Source of the DNA: Cyanobacteria bacterium REEB459
Lineage (GTDB): Bacteria > Cyanobacteriota > Cyanobacteriia > Phormidesmidales > Phormidesmidaceae
Assembly (NCBI GenBank): GCA_018970085.1
Contig: JAGWXD010000006.1
Location: 1 to 64,000 of the forward strand
Direction: 5' to 3'
Length of the DNA stretch: 64,000 bases
Made by a program: the position numbers and the translations under genes. Positions within the stretch are counted from its first letter, which is position 1. Each line of letters begins with the position of its first letter. This document shows positions 36,908-46,078 of this stretch, in pieces. The notes beneath the pieces were generated by a model, which saw nothing but the letters and a program-made list of their open reading frames with translations, searched no databases and had not been told where the DNA came from.

Positions 36908-37468
36908 CTATACAGTGGTGATGTCCTTTTCTTTAGCGGCTAGAACCTGGTCGAGTTTAGCAATATATTTATCGGTTAGTTTTTGAATTTCCTCCTGTAA
37001 ATCTCGGGATTCGTCTTCGGAAATTTCACCGGCTTTTTCTAGCTTTTTAATGCCATCGATACCTTGACGCCGCTGATTACGGATGGATACTCTGCCCTCT
37101 TCCGCCAATTTGTGAGCGGTTTTGACAAATTCCTGGCGGCGCTCGGTGGTGAGTGCTGGAATGTTGAGGCGAATAACTTTACCGTCGTTGTTGGGGGTAA
37201 GTCCGACGTCAGAGAGGGAGATAGCCTTTTCAATTTTGCTCAGGGTGCTGGCATCGAAGGGCTGAATCATCAACGTACTGGCATCGGGGGTGGAGATATT
37301 AGCCAAGGCCTTGAGGGCAGTGGGGACGTCGTAGTACTCAATTTCGATACGGTCTAGCAGGGAGGCGTTGGCTCGCCCGGTGCGAATTGTATTGAAATTT
37401 CGCTGGCTGGCTTCAATCGCCTTCTGCATTTGATCTTCGGTCTCTAGCAAAATATCATCAGCTGACAT
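36908..37468 (-). CDS. frr: Ribosome recycling factor
   Basis: RRF splits post-termination ribosomes with EF-G. The 186-residue protein has the signature [17 protein letters not shown] and the closing [18 protein letters not shown] helix. ATG 37468 was chosen over the adjacent TTG at 37471. Its start overlaps the end of pyrH by 11 bases, so the two genes are co-transcribed and translationally coupled, as in many bacteria. Confidence 0.96.
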   Translation of the reverse strand: MSADDILLETEDQMQKAIEASQRNFNTIRTGRANASLLDRIEIEYYDVPTALKALANISTPDASTLMIQPFDASTLSKIEKAISLSDVGLTPNNDGKVIRLNIPALTTERRQEFVKTAHKLAEEGRVSIRNQRRQGIDGIKKLEKAGEISEDESRDLQEEIQKLTDKYIAKLDQVLAAKEKDITTV

Positions 37469-38183
37469 CAAAGGATTCTCCTACAATTGTGCCAATCGAT
37501 TCACCCATTAGCGCCCGCTGAATATTGCCGGCGGTAGATAGGTCAAATACCATAATCGGGATGTGGTTATCTTTGCAAAGGGCAATGGCTGTACTGTCCA
37601 TTACCTTCAAGTCGTGTTGCAGCACATGACCATAGGTCAGGGTGCGATAGCGCCGGGCATCCGGATTAATTTTAGGATCAGAGTCGTAGATTCCGTCAAC
37701 TTTAGTGGCCTTGAAGACCACTTCAGCGTTAATTTCGGCGGCCCTGAGGGCGGCGGTGGTGTCGGTGGTAAAAAAAGGATTGCCAGACCCTGCCCCAAAA
37801 ATAACCACCCGATTTTTTTCCAGGTGGCGAATGGCGCGGCGGCGAATATAGGGTTCAGCCACTTCCTGCATGGCAATGGCGGTTTGCACTCGAGTGGGAA
37901 TACCAATTCGTTCCAGGCAGTCTTGCAGCGTCATGGCGTTCATCACCGTGGCAATCATCCCAATGTAGTCGGCAGTGGCCCGGTCCATGCCGGCGGCGGA
38001 TCCCTTAATGCCTCGGAAAATATTGCCTGCCCCCACCACGATCGCTGTTTCGATGCCAGCCCGGACTACCTCGGCAACTTCGGCGGCGATCGCTTCTACC
38101 ACCTGAGGATCAATACCGTAGGCAAGATTACCCATGAGGGCCTCGCCGCTGAGTTTAAGTAATACCCGTTTATATGTTCCCAT
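37458..38183 (-). CDS. pyrH: UMP kinase
   Basis: PyrH phosphorylates UMP to UDP. The bacterial hexameric form shows KLSGEALMG near residue 10, [27 protein letters not shown] and [12 protein letters not shown]. The length of 241 residues is typical. It is the first gene of a pyrH-frr unit and is divergent from the phytol-kinase-like gene. Confidence 0.96.
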   Translation of the reverse strand: MGTYKRVLLKLSGEALMGNLAYGIDPQVVEAIAAEVAEVVRAGIETAIVVGAGNIFRGIKGSAAGMDRATADYIGMIATVMNAMTLQDCLERIGIPTRVQTAIAMQEVAEPYIRRRAIRHLEKNRVVIFGAGSGNPFFTTDTTAALRAAEINAEVVFKATKVDGIYDSDPKINPDARRYRTLTYGHVLQHDLKVMDSTAIALCKDNHIPIMVFDLSTAGNIQRALMGESIGTIVGESFDVS

Positions 38184-38244
38184 AGGAAGTTCGTGTAGTA
38201 AGGTCTAAAAGTCCCATTTCACTATACCTACTTCCCCTACCCTG

Positions 38245-38907
38245 ATGGTTACCACCGCTATGCAAATCCTAATGGTTTTAGCCTGGTTGGGGCTGGTGGG
38301 GGCGATCGCCGAAGGGCTGCGGCGATATACTCCAGTCGGCACCGAGGTGACCCGCAAAGTGGTTCACATTGGGGCTGGCCAGGTGATTTTGCTGGCCTGG
38401 TGGTTGGATACCCCCACCTGGATGGGCGTGACAGCCTCGCTGATATTCAGTGGGGTAGCCCTGATCTCCTATCATTACCCGATTTTACCGGGCATCAATG
38501 GGGTGGGCCGCCACAGTTTAGGCACCTTTTTCTACGCCCTCAGCATGGGCCTGTTGACCCTGGCCTTCTGGCCGCCGAAATTGCCCCAATTCGCTAGCCT
38601 GGGCATTCTCACCATGACCTGGGGAGATGGCTTGGCCGCCCTGGGGGGGCAGCGATTTGGTCGCCACCCTTACCGGGTTTTAGGGAGTCAGAAAAGTTGG
38701 GAAGGGAGTCTAATTATGGCTGTAGCTACCTTTCTCACCTGTTTAGGGGTTTTGAGTGGGGCCAGTGGCTGGAGTGGGCAGGTGTTGATCACCGCTGTGC
38801 TGGTGGCGATCGCCGCTACCGCCCTGGAAACCCTCTCCTTTTATGGTTTTGATAACCTGACCGTACCCCTGGGCAGTGCTGTACTAGCCTACTGGCTGAT
38901 GGGTTAA
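38245..38907 (+). CDS. Phytol/polyprenol kinase family membrane protein
   Basis: The 220-residue protein has about six hydrophobic helices and the CTP-dependent lipid-kinase signatures EVTRKVVHIGAGQ and MTWGDGLAALGGQRFGRH...SWEGSL. This group includes phytol kinases that recycle chlorophyll phytol to tocopherol and phylloquinone, and dolichol kinases. In a photosynthetic host phytol is the likely substrate, but this is inference. An uncharacterised small gene follows 30 bp downstream. Confidence 0.82.
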   Translation: MVTTAMQILMVLAWLGLVGAIAEGLRRYTPVGTEVTRKVVHIGAGQVILLAWWLDTPTWMGVTASLIFSGVALISYHYPILPGINGVGRHSLGTFFYALSMGLLTLAFWPPKLPQFASLGILTMTWGDGLAALGGQRFGRHPYRVLGSQKSWEGSLIMAVATFLTCLGVLSGASGWSGQVLITAVLVAIAATALETLSFYGFDNLTVPLGSAVLAYWLMG

Positions 38908-38937
38908 CTCTTAGCTAGAGCGACTCTGGAGCAGCCT

Positions 38938-39420
38938 ATGCCAAGCCCACCCGCCCTTAACTTAGATTTGATTGCTCAAGTTTTGGCCATGGCCAAAACC
39001 GGTACCTACCGGCAATTAGTCTTTGAAACCCTGGGACCAGCCGCTAGCCAGCGCCAGATTCGCGCTGCCATTGCCCAGGCCAGACAATTTGGGCTGCGTA
39101 GCGTGCCCTCCCTGCGGGACCAGGAACTGGGCACTTACTATCAGGTTAGTCTGGCTGACTACGAAGCTTTTCAGGTGGCTAGTACCACCCTTAACCGCCT
39201 GCCCCCCGCGACCGATCTGGCTAACCAGGTGGCCAATACTCAACAGGCGCTGCGGCAAATGTTAAGGGCGGTGGCGGCCTGTAGCCTTGGTTTGGCGGGA
39301 TTGGGAGGATGGTGTTTACTGGCGGGGCGGGTCCAGACTGGCGGTGGACTCTGGTTGGCTGCCTTGGTTGTGGCAGGGGTCTGGACAGCGCAGCGGGCCA
39401 TCGCACGCCGGGTTCTGTAG
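38938..39420 (+). CDS. Uncharacterised protein with C-terminal membrane hairpin
   Basis: The 160-residue product has a soluble, helical N-terminal half (LIAQVLAMAKTGTYRQLVFE) and two hydrophobic segments near the end (about residues 110-130 and 133-150). I do not recognise the family. It lies 30 bp after the phytol-kinase-like gene on the same strand and may be co-transcribed. Confidence 0.6.
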   Translation: MPSPPALNLDLIAQVLAMAKTGTYRQLVFETLGPAASQRQIRAAIAQARQFGLRSVPSLRDQELGTYYQVSLADYEAFQVASTTLNRLPPATDLANQVANTQQALRQMLRAVAACSLGLAGLGGWCLLAGRVQTGGGLWLAALVVAGVWTAQRAIARRVL

Positions 39421-39567
39421 CCAGCTGAGGGCCTGGTAAAACCCGGGCTTACGGTTTTCCCGATGCGGTCAATACGGTGGAAAACCAGCCTATATCAAGG
39501 GTTTTCTCTACCTGGACAATTTTTCTGGCTCTGACACAATAGAACTGTCAACGCCAGGGAGATGGTC

Positions 39568-39810
39568 ATGAAAAAAGGGCTGTTTACTCCAGCCATTATG
39601 GGTTGGTATCGCCAGTTAATCCGCAATACCCGCTATCGTTGGGTAGTTTTGTTGGGGACCTTACTGTATATGATTTGTCCGCTGGATCTAGCTCCAGATT
39701 GGATTCCAATTTTAGGTTGGATCGACGATAGTGTATTGGTCACCCTTGCGGTTACTGAAGTGACTCAACTGTTAGTGGATCGGCGGCGGGATTTTTTTCA
39801 GACCAGGTAA
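39568..39810 (+). CDS. YkvA family (DUF1232) small membrane protein
   Basis: The 80-residue protein has the DUF1232 core YMICPLDLAPDWIPILGWIDD. Function unknown. AGGGAG at 39556-39561 decides the start: it is six bases from the ATG at 39568 but abuts the ATG at 39562. It is transcribed alone, about 150 bp after the preceding gene. Confidence 0.82.
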   Translation: MKKGLFTPAIMGWYRQLIRNTRYRWVVLLGTLLYMICPLDLAPDWIPILGWIDDSVLVTLAVTEVTQLLVDRRRDFFQTR

Positions 39811-39935
39811 GTCTTTTTGGGTTGAGGTTAGCGACAATTCGGGGCTAGCCGCTGCTCCAGAGCTAGTCGGCAGGGGCCTGCCCCCGGAATGATTTGACAT
39901 CAAGGTTGTGTTCACGTTCTTTAAGGAGGAATACC

Positions 39936-40487
39936 ATGACCCATAGTGTTCAAGACAAAGTCAAGGCTGATTGGGAAAAGGCTCAGCAGCAGGGCAGTCA
40001 ACGACTGGATCGGATCCGTGAAATTCTTCAAGGTGCGGCTAACGCCACCTTCTCTGAACTCAAGGATGGCACCTTGGAGGTGGAATCCCTGGGTCGTCAA
40101 TCCCTGGCCGATGTGATTGAGCAATTTAAGCCCCTGGCCGATTCGGCAGCCACTGATGCCTCTGCAGCCCCTGAGGCTGCGGCTGATACCCCGGTTCCCA
40201 GTTGGAGTGACCTGGTCGCCCAACTGTTAAATCTGGCCAACGATCGCACAACCGCTTTGCCCGCCGATGTGATCGGCCAGCTACAGGAACAATTGCAACG
40301 CTTTGATAGCGACATGGCCCAAACCTATGGGGATCGCTATCGTCCCTTTCAACCTCTGATTCAGGGTCTGAGATCGCTGGTCAGCCTGGCCTACCAGCAG
40401 GTCACCCCACCCCCTAGCCCCGCTGACACCAAGCCGATGACCATCGAGGTGCTAGACGATTCCGAATCTCCCTCGAACCAGGATTAG
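39936..40487 (+). CDS. Uncharacterised acidic soluble protein
   Basis: The 183-residue product is polar and Ala/Gln/Asp-rich, without membrane segments; most of it is predicted helical. AAGGAGG at 39923-39929 gives a strong ribosome-binding site for the ATG at 39936, so good expression is expected. An upstream frame extension to 39894 is unlikely. I do not recognise the family. It is convergent with the glyoxalase-like gene across a perfect hairpin. Confidence 0.65.
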   Translation: MTHSVQDKVKADWEKAQQQGSQRLDRIREILQGAANATFSELKDGTLEVESLGRQSLADVIEQFKPLADSAATDASAAPEAAADTPVPSWSDLVAQLLNLANDRTTALPADVIGQLQEQLQRFDSDMAQTYGDRYRPFQPLIQGLRSLVSLAYQQVTPPPSPADTKPMTIEVLDDSESPSNQD

Positions 40488-40497
40488 GGCGACTATG

Positions 40498-40530
40498 GCG
40501 GTGAGTCTAGAGGGTAGCTGGACTCACCGC
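40498..40530. terminator. Perfect 10-bp hairpin between convergent genes
   Basis: GCGGTGAGTC (40498-40507) and GACTCACCGC (40521-40530) are exact reverse complements around a 13-base loop. They lie after the acidic protein gene and overlap the 3' end of the glyoxalase-like gene. No T-run is present, so the terminator reading is tentative. Confidence 0.5.
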
Positions 40531-40958
40531 TGCAGTGGGCCCAGCTGGCGCAAAAATTCCAGGGGTAGGCCATCGGCATCGGCTAGAAAAGTGACTTCAT
40601 AAACGCGATCTCCGATGATCTGCTGACAGGGCTCCAGCAATACCTTTAAAGTGAATGGGCGATCGCTGGTTCTGAACTGTTCTCGAAGCTGGTCTAGCCA
40701 ATCGGATAGGCCAGTCACCTGATCGCTTAGATCAAAGGAAAGGTGATAATAACCGGTGTAATGCTCGTCTTCAAAGGCATCGGCTGCCGATCGAGGAGCT
40801 GGTACCTGAATCAATTCCAACCGGGTTCCCAAGCCCTGTAACCAGCAGGCCAGGGTCATACCCGTCGTAAACCGCACTTCTACTGCGAACCCTAGTCCTT
40901 CATAAAAGGCCATGGCCCGATGGATATCCTGGGTACGAATCGAACTATGGTGCAGCAT
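40524..40958 (-). CDS. Glyoxalase/bleomycin-resistance (VOC) family protein
   Basis: The 144-residue protein has the VOC start MLHHSSIRTQDIHRAMAFYE, with RLELIQ in the first repeat and YYHLSFDLSD and PLEF in the second. VOC enzymes bind a divalent metal and act on various small substrates; the substrate here is unknown. Its ATG overlaps the TGA of the upstream TIGR02652 gene (TGATG), which indicates translational coupling. Confidence 0.87.
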   Translation of the reverse strand: MLHHSSIRTQDIHRAMAFYEGLGFAVEVRFTTGMTLACWLQGLGTRLELIQVPAPRSAADAFEDEHYTGYYHLSFDLSDQVTGLSDWLDQLREQFRTSDRPFTLKVLLEPCQQIIGDRVYEVTFLADADGLPLEFLRQLGPLQR

Positions 40959-41470
40959 CACTCAAATAGACGGAAATAGGGATAACGAATCGGGATGCCC
41001 GGTTCCTTCTCTAGACTGAAATTGATCACCTCCCATTGGGGATCCTGGTCGGCAGCCGGACTGAACTCCACCGGTAACCCGTATAGCTTGGCAACTCCGC
41101 CTGATTCTGCTTCACCCCGCCAGGGGGAGCTGCGCTCCAGATAACTCTTTACCAGGTCCTGATAACGCTCAGCAATAACTACCCGAGTGGCGCGGTATCC
41201 CTGGGTATACAATCGATCTAGGGCTTCATGAATCTCAAATCGAATACCGTCAGGATGGGTATGTTGGCGATACCATTCTCCATCCCAGCAACGCCAATGC
41301 CGCCCTGACTGCACATGGACTAACTCCTTAGTCTCAGCATTAGCCTCAAAGGCGCCATGACGGCTACACAGGTAGGTGTCAGTGAGGGTCAGGGCTGGAA
41401 TCGGTTGACGGCAGTGAGGGCACTGAATCTCTGGGCCATAGACCGGGTAGGGCAAGGGAAAATTAACCAT
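40958..41470 (-). CDS. TIGR02652 family protein
   Basis: The 170-residue protein contains a zinc-ribbon-like CPHC...C region at residues 17-31 and the family core RHWRCWDGEWYRQHTHPDGI followed by FEIHEALDRLYTQGYRATRV. I recall this as the conserved cyanobacterial family TIGR02652 of unknown function. It is coupled to the downstream VOC gene through an overlapping stop and start, suggesting a shared role. Confidence 0.78.
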   Translation of the reverse strand: MVNFPLPYPVYGPEIQCPHCRQPIPALTLTDTYLCSRHGAFEANAETKELVHVQSGRHWRCWDGEWYRQHTHPDGIRFEIHEALDRLYTQGYRATRVVIAERYQDLVKSYLERSSPWRGEAESGGVAKLYGLPVEFSPAADQDPQWEVINFSLEKEPGIPIRYPYFRLFE

Positions 41471-41604
41471 GGGGCTGGACCAGACCCTTACTGGTAATGG
41501 GTAATCAGGCGGTAAATATACTGTAGCCGTATTATAGCCGTAGCCAGGTTTGATAGGGTGAAGCAGAACCGTCCCAGGAATTTAGTCGTAAGTAGATAGG
41601 CTCT

Positions 41605-42132
41605 ATGGAATTATTACCTGTGAACCTGGTCTGGCCCAGCCCGGACCTCAGCGCCGCCGCCTTTGTTGCCGACAACGCTACGGTAATGGGTCATGTCAGC
41701 CTGGCAAAGGGCTGTAGTGTTTGGTACGGAGCCATTCTCCGGGGAGATATAGAAGCTATCCGGGTGGGTGCCTACAGCAATGTCCAGGACGGTGCCATTT
41801 TACATGGTGATCTGGGCTACCCTACAATCCTGGAAGACTACGTCACCGTTGGTCACCGGGCTGTGATTCACAGCGCCCAGGTTGAACGGGGTAGTCTGGT
41901 GGGGATTGGGGCTGTGATCCTCAACGGCGTGCGGGTGGGAAGCGGCAGCATGATTGCAGCGGGAGCGGTGGTCACCAAGGATGTACCGCCCGGGTCTCTG
42001 GTTATGGGTGTACCGGCCCAAAGGGTGCGCAGCCTGACCCCAGAACAGCAGCAAACGCTTCTGGAACACGCTCAGCAGTACTATCAACTGGCCCTGGCCC
42101 ACCGTCAGTCTACCCTCAAACAGGAGGGTTAG
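41605..42132 (+). CDS. Gamma-type carbonic anhydrase-like protein
   Basis: The 175-residue protein is built of left-handed beta-helix hexapeptide repeats. The three histidines expected as zinc ligands are visible in ILHGD, VGHRAVIHS. Gamma carbonic anhydrases hydrate CO2; many family members have not been shown to be active. It is separate from the carboxysome gene ccmM, which has additional Rubisco-like domains. The stop overlaps the convergent next gene by four bases. Confidence 0.87.
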   Translation: MELLPVNLVWPSPDLSAAAFVADNATVMGHVSLAKGCSVWYGAILRGDIEAIRVGAYSNVQDGAILHGDLGYPTILEDYVTVGHRAVIHSAQVERGSLVGIGAVILNGVRVGSGSMIAAGAVVTKDVPPGSLVMGVPAQRVRSLTPEQQQTLLEHAQQYYQLALAHRQSTLKQEG

Positions 42133-42536
42133 AGATCGCTGGGGGTGGCGGCTTTGTAGGCGGCCCAGCCGCCATAGGCGGAAATATCGGGCCAATGGTG
42201 GGCAATGATTAACTCTTCAGGATAGAGAAAGGCGATCGCCTGGCTACCATCGGCCAGATCCACCGGTGCCGGGTACAGATGGGGAGGCTCGCTGGCATTA
42301 AGATGATCGTACTGTTCGGTGGTGAGGGCATAGATCTCCCCAGGAATCGCTATGCCGTCAGTCTCCGTCCTATAAATGCCAGGGTGCCAGCCATTGTCAA
42401 CGGAGTGTAAACGATAAAACGGCTGAGTTTGGGCTGCCCCCAGGAATTCTGCTGATTGCAAGTTGTGGTTATCAGGCTGTCCCCGCAGGGCTGACCCACA
42501 AATAAACACTCGAATGGGTGTGGTTGAATTAACCAT
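42129..42536 (-). CDS. Gamma-glutamylcyclotransferase-like / allophanate hydrolase C-terminal-like protein
   Basis: The 135-residue protein has FICGSALRGQPDNHNLQ near its start and FYRLHSVDNGWHPGI, as in the small GGCT-fold proteins related to the C-terminal domain of allophanate hydrolase (AtzF). Catalysis is uncertain. The ATG at 42536 was chosen because the fold begins there. No urea or allophanate genes are adjacent. Confidence 0.72.
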   Translation of the reverse strand: MVNSTTPIRVFICGSALRGQPDNHNLQSAEFLGAAQTQPFYRLHSVDNGWHPGIYRTETDGIAIPGEIYALTTEQYDHLNASEPPHLYPAPVDLADGSQAIAFLYPEELIIAHHWPDISAYGGWAAYKAATPSDL

Positions 42537-42700
42537 AGCAACACTGGATTTGATCAATCATACTTTCCTAAGCTACCACCCATCCGGCCATAGGGCACAA
42601 TAGGATAATCAGACCCCTAGGGAGTTTACCCTGGCCTGACTTGATGGTGCCTGAGAAGAACCCAGATGGCTAAGTTTGAGTTGAAGGGAGGTAAAACCTG

Positions 42701-43402
42701 ATGACCCCTGGCAATCGCAACTGGGATTTTGGTCGTTTTATAGAGGTTCTGCGATTTTTTGATGTTGTTCCCATTATTAGTTGGTGGCAAACCATGATTT
42801 CAGGGGCCCAGGGGGCCACCCCACCCCAGCCCCAGGATGGGGTATTGTTTGACTTTACCCAGCCGCCCAGGCAGGCCCTTGCCCTATGGGGCGCTCTAGA
42901 TGACGTGGTGATGGGCGGTGTCAGCCAAAGCCAGGCAGTAGCCGGGGATCACTATCTCCGCTTTACTGGCTTGGTGTCTACGGACAAGGGCGGGGGGTTT
43001 GCTTCCATCCGGACGCGTAATTTTCAGCCATCTCTGAATCTAGCTGCGGCCCAGGGGCTTTGTCTGCGGGTGCGGGGAGACGGCCAACGCTACAAGTTTT
43101 TCTTGCGAGACCAACCGGGCTGGGACGCTATCGCCTACGGCTACAGCTTTGATACGGTGGCTGACACCTGGGTTACCATTACTATCCCCTTTGCTCAGCT
43201 AACGCCTCTATTTCGGGCCAAGAGCAAACCTCAGGCACCGCCCTTGACTGCGGCTACAATCTGCTCCTTACAACTGATGCTGAGCAAATTTGAGTATGAC
43301 CAAAAGCTTAATCCCCACTTTAGGCCCGGGCCCTTTGCCCTGGATGTGGAGAAGATTACCCTATTGGCCTGGGGTAGTAGCCAGGCGGTAACCGGGCTCT
43401 GA
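42701..43402 (+). CDS. CIA30 family protein
   Basis: The CIA30 domain was first described in an assembly factor for mitochondrial complex I. The 233-residue protein has the typical ALWGALDDVVMGGVSQSQ and FTGLVSTDKGGGFASIRT, followed by a jelly-roll-type pattern ending in LDVEKITLL. GGGAGG precedes the ATG. Whether it helps assemble NDH-1 in this organism is not shown by the sequence. Confidence 0.88.
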   Translation: MTPGNRNWDFGRFIEVLRFFDVVPIISWWQTMISGAQGATPPQPQDGVLFDFTQPPRQALALWGALDDVVMGGVSQSQAVAGDHYLRFTGLVSTDKGGGFASIRTRNFQPSLNLAAAQGLCLRVRGDGQRYKFFLRDQPGWDAIAYGYSFDTVADTWVTITIPFAQLTPLFRAKSKPQAPPLTAATICSLQLMLSKFEYDQKLNPHFRPGPFALDVEKITLLAWGSSQAVTGL

Positions 43403-43406
43403 GGCC

Positions 43407-43841
43407 CTAGGAATTGACTATGGGGGGCGTAGGGGTAGATACCGGTTGGTCTGGCTGCTGATCGGCGGCTGGTGCTGCCCCTGGATCGCCCATGGCTAAC
43501 TGCTGGCGGGCTTGTTCTAGCAGGTAAAGGGCTGCCGATCTCAGCCTATTCAGCAAGGCCTGGCCGGTGTTACCCATCGATTCAGCCGCATCTATATCGG
43601 CCCCCCCTGACCCGGTGGTGAGATTTTGGTACCAGCTGCGGGTTTGACTACCTAGCCGAATAGAATTTCGATAAAACCACTCGCCGCCTACAAGCACCAG
43701 ACAGATGACTAACCAGATTAAAAGACCAGCCTCCCTGAGAATCTCCCAGCTACGGCTCAGGGTCTTTTGATAAATGTCGGCTGTGTCTCTAGAAAATATT
43801 AACTGCATCACCCGATGGGTTTGGTCTTTAATCTTATCCAC
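43407..43841 (-). CDS. Single-pass membrane protein of unknown function
   Basis: The 144-residue product has one strong helix (GLLIWLVICLVLVGGEWFY) near residue 45, a helical region and a Pro/Gln/Asp-rich C-terminal tail. The GTG at 43841 has AGG eight bases upstream; a TTG at 43847 is an alternative. It follows the GT9-type gene by about 13 bases, so the two are probably an operon. Not recognised further. Confidence 0.6.
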   Translation of the reverse strand: MDKIKDQTHRVMQLIFSRDTADIYQKTLSRSWEILREAGLLIWLVICLVLVGGEWFYRNSIRLGSQTRSWYQNLTTGSGGADIDAAESMGNTGQALLNRLRSAALYLLEQARQQLAMGDPGAAPAADQQPDQPVSTPTPPIVNS

Positions 43842-43854
43842 TGTCAATACCTGC

Positions 43855-44781
43855 CTATTCGTTCCAGACTTTTTTGATGATGGTTGCGGGCTGAATCCCT
43901 GCTAGTTCGGTATTATCGGAGGCGATCATGACCAGTCGATCAGCCTGGCTCGGGGTAGGGCCGTCTAAATCGGTGGTTAAGCCCACTGCATAAACCCCCA
44001 GGGCTGCTGCTAGAAATAGTGGATAGCGATTGACAGCAATAACTAAATTAGCACTGGCAATCAAGGCTGCCAGTTGTCCCAGGGTTTCTGGTACCAGTAC
44101 GGTTAGGTTAGGCATGGCCTGCTTGAGGCGAGCGATCTCCTCTACTGATTCGGAGGTTTGCAGCAGTACCAAGGGTAGGTTGGGCTGTCGCTGCTGAAAG
44201 TCTTCCACAAGCATGATCCAGCTTTCCGTTGGATAGCTATCGCCCCCAGGCAAGCAGCCTGGATAAATGGCCACGTAACCGCTATCCAGACTAGCTTTCT
44301 GGCGGACTGCGGTGGCCCGTTTGAGGTCGGCCTGGGGGAGGTTAATGACTGGAGGCGATAACTGGGTAGTTAGGTTGAGGGGGGTCAGTAACGGGCCATA
44401 GCCTGATGAGCTGGACCCATCGATGGCATGGGTGAGCAATAAACCATTGCCTCCGCCCCCGTAACCAATCCGCATGGGAATGCCACTCAGCCACAGTAAC
44501 AGTCCCAGAAACCAGGACTGGGTTAGGGTGATGACCACCTCGAATTCCCGATCGCGCAAAATGCCCAAAAGGTTAGCCCAGTCAGCTGGGCTATTGGCAG
44601 CCCCAAAGCTATAGGGAATCACCTCTTTGACAGCCTTCGATAGGGTATAGGCTGGCTGGGCGTTGGGGTCAGCAACAACGGTAATTTCGGCTGATGCCAA
44701 TCTATCTTTAATGTGACTGAGTAAGGGGAAAAACTCCAGTTGGCGTTCTATTCCCCCCGGAACAAGAGCCAGTACCCGCAT
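43855..44781 (-). CDS. Glycosyltransferase family 9-like protein
   Basis: The 308-residue protein has the heptosyltransferase-like layout: MRVLALVPGGIERQLEFFPL at the start, VAIYPGCLPGGDSYPTE in the second domain and LIASANLVIAVNRYPLFLAAALG where GT9 enzymes carry the donor-site motif. The ATG at 44781 begins this conserved sequence; the frame reads upstream to 44895 without similarity. Substrate unknown; a surface polysaccharide is likely. It is divergent from ispD. Confidence 0.8.
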   Translation of the reverse strand: MRVLALVPGGIERQLEFFPLLSHIKDRLASAEITVVADPNAQPAYTLSKAVKEVIPYSFGAANSPADWANLLGILRDREFEVVITLTQSWFLGLLLWLSGIPMRIGYGGGGNGLLLTHAIDGSSSSGYGPLLTPLNLTTQLSPPVINLPQADLKRATAVRQKASLDSGYVAIYPGCLPGGDSYPTESWIMLVEDFQQRQPNLPLVLLQTSESVEEIARLKQAMPNLTVLVPETLGQLAALIASANLVIAVNRYPLFLAAALGVYAVGLTTDLDGPTPSQADRLVMIASDNTELAGIQPATIIKKVWNE

Positions 44782-44924
44782 AATTAACGTCCATGCTTGT
44801 TCGCAAGCTATTGTAATGGAACCTGACCAGAATTTAGGGTTATCTATCAGGCAAAATAAATTAAATCTTTCCATAGGGGAAGACTTAATACCCACCTTAC
44901 GTCCTCCATCCCCTTGAGCAAGTT

Positions 44925-45635
44925 ATGAAATGTGTACACCTTTTGATTCCGGCTGCAGGGCTGGGACGACGCATGGGTGCTAACCGCAATAAGGTGCTGC
45001 TGACCCTGCTGGATAAGCCGATTATTGCCTGGACCCTGGTGTCAGCGGCGGCGGCAGAGGCGATCGGGTGGATTGGATTAATTTGTCAACCTGGCGATCG
45101 CGTAGATCTAGAAACCTGGGTTACTACCCTGGGTCTGAGTAAACCCGTCGAGTTTATTACCGGCGGCGACACCCGCCAGCAGTCTGTTTATAACGGATTG
45201 CTGGGGCTACCCGGGGAGGCTACCCAGGTGCTGATCCACGATGGTGCCCGCTGTCTGGCTACCCCTGATTTATTTAACCGCTGTGCCACAGCCCTGACCG
45301 CCTACCAGGGCTGTATTGCCGCCGTACCTGTGAAGGACACCATTAAGGTGGTCGACGATGCCCGCCAAATTTGTTCTACACCGGAGCGATCGCAGCTATG
45401 GGTGGCCCAAACACCCCAGGGATTTGATGTGAGTTTGTTGAAACAATGCCATCAACACGCCTTGGCTGAAGGTTGGACGGTGACCGACGATGCCGCCCTG
45501 TTTGAACATTGTCACCTGCCTGTCTATGTGGTGCCAGGGGAGGACACTAACCTGAAGGTGACCACCCCCGGTGACCTGGCGATCGCCGAATCTATTCTCA
45601 GGCAGCGCTGGTCAGCCCTAGGGGCCGATCTGTAG
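44925..45635 (+). CDS. ispD: 2-C-methyl-D-erythritol 4-phosphate cytidylyltransferase
   Basis: IspD transfers CMP to methylerythritol phosphate in the non-mevalonate isoprenoid pathway. The nucleotide-binding LIPAAGLGRRMGANRNKVLL opens the protein, and VLIHDGARCL, AAVPVKDTIK, QTPQGF and GEDTNLKVTTPGDL follow as expected. Its product feeds carotenoid, phytol and quinone synthesis. 236 residues; a single gene. Confidence 0.95.
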   Translation: MKCVHLLIPAAGLGRRMGANRNKVLLTLLDKPIIAWTLVSAAAAEAIGWIGLICQPGDRVDLETWVTTLGLSKPVEFITGGDTRQQSVYNGLLGLPGEATQVLIHDGARCLATPDLFNRCATALTAYQGCIAAVPVKDTIKVVDDARQICSTPERSQLWVAQTPQGFDVSLLKQCHQHALAEGWTVTDDAALFEHCHLPVYVVPGEDTNLKVTTPGDLAIAESILRQRWSALGADL

Positions 45636-45835
45636 CAATCTCAAGGATAGGTCTGGGGCAGGCCGCCTCCATGGTTGGTTTGGCCGCTCCAGAACCAGTC
45701 CTAAGCCCAAGGGGCACCACAACCTTGCCAGGACTTAATACACCACTATAGCCAGACCGCCATGGCTGAAACTTCCAGGTCCTAGGAGCAGACCTGCGGT
45801 ATCACGTTAATTCGGCCAGGGGAGCAGGACCGGTG

Positions 45836-45955
45836 CTAAAGGTCTCCCCCCCGTAAAAATAGCAAAAATACAATCACCGGGCCCGCAATAACAATCATAG
45901 CCAGCATCATTAGCTGGGCGATAAGCTCAAAATTAATGTTACTCAAAAAGCTCAT
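45836..45955 (-). CDS. psb30: Photosystem II protein Psb30 (Ycf12)
   Basis: The 39-residue product starts MSFLSNINFELIAQLMMLAM, has one membrane helix and ends LFLRGGDL. This matches the small PSII subunit Psb30/Ycf12 as I remember it, which helps stabilise the PSII core. GGGAGG lies just upstream of the ATG at 45955. At 40 codons it is short enough to be missed by automatic gene calling. It is alone in the spacer between ispD and the YkgJ gene. Confidence 0.85.
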   Translation of the reverse strand: MSFLSNINFELIAQLMMLAMIVIAGPVIVFLLFLRGGDL

Positions 45956-46078
45956 AAAGCCTCCCAACACAGACCAAAATAGATGACATCTTCCTCAATG
46001 TGTTATTTTACCGGTTCACAGGCAGTATATTTTAGATAACTTAATAAAATGCTAAGGCAAGGTTTTACCGGTCTGTCT

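Noticed and set aside
37563..38162. 199-codon plus-strand frame over pyrH
   Set aside because: It is antisense to pyrH, with His/Gly-rich shadow composition.
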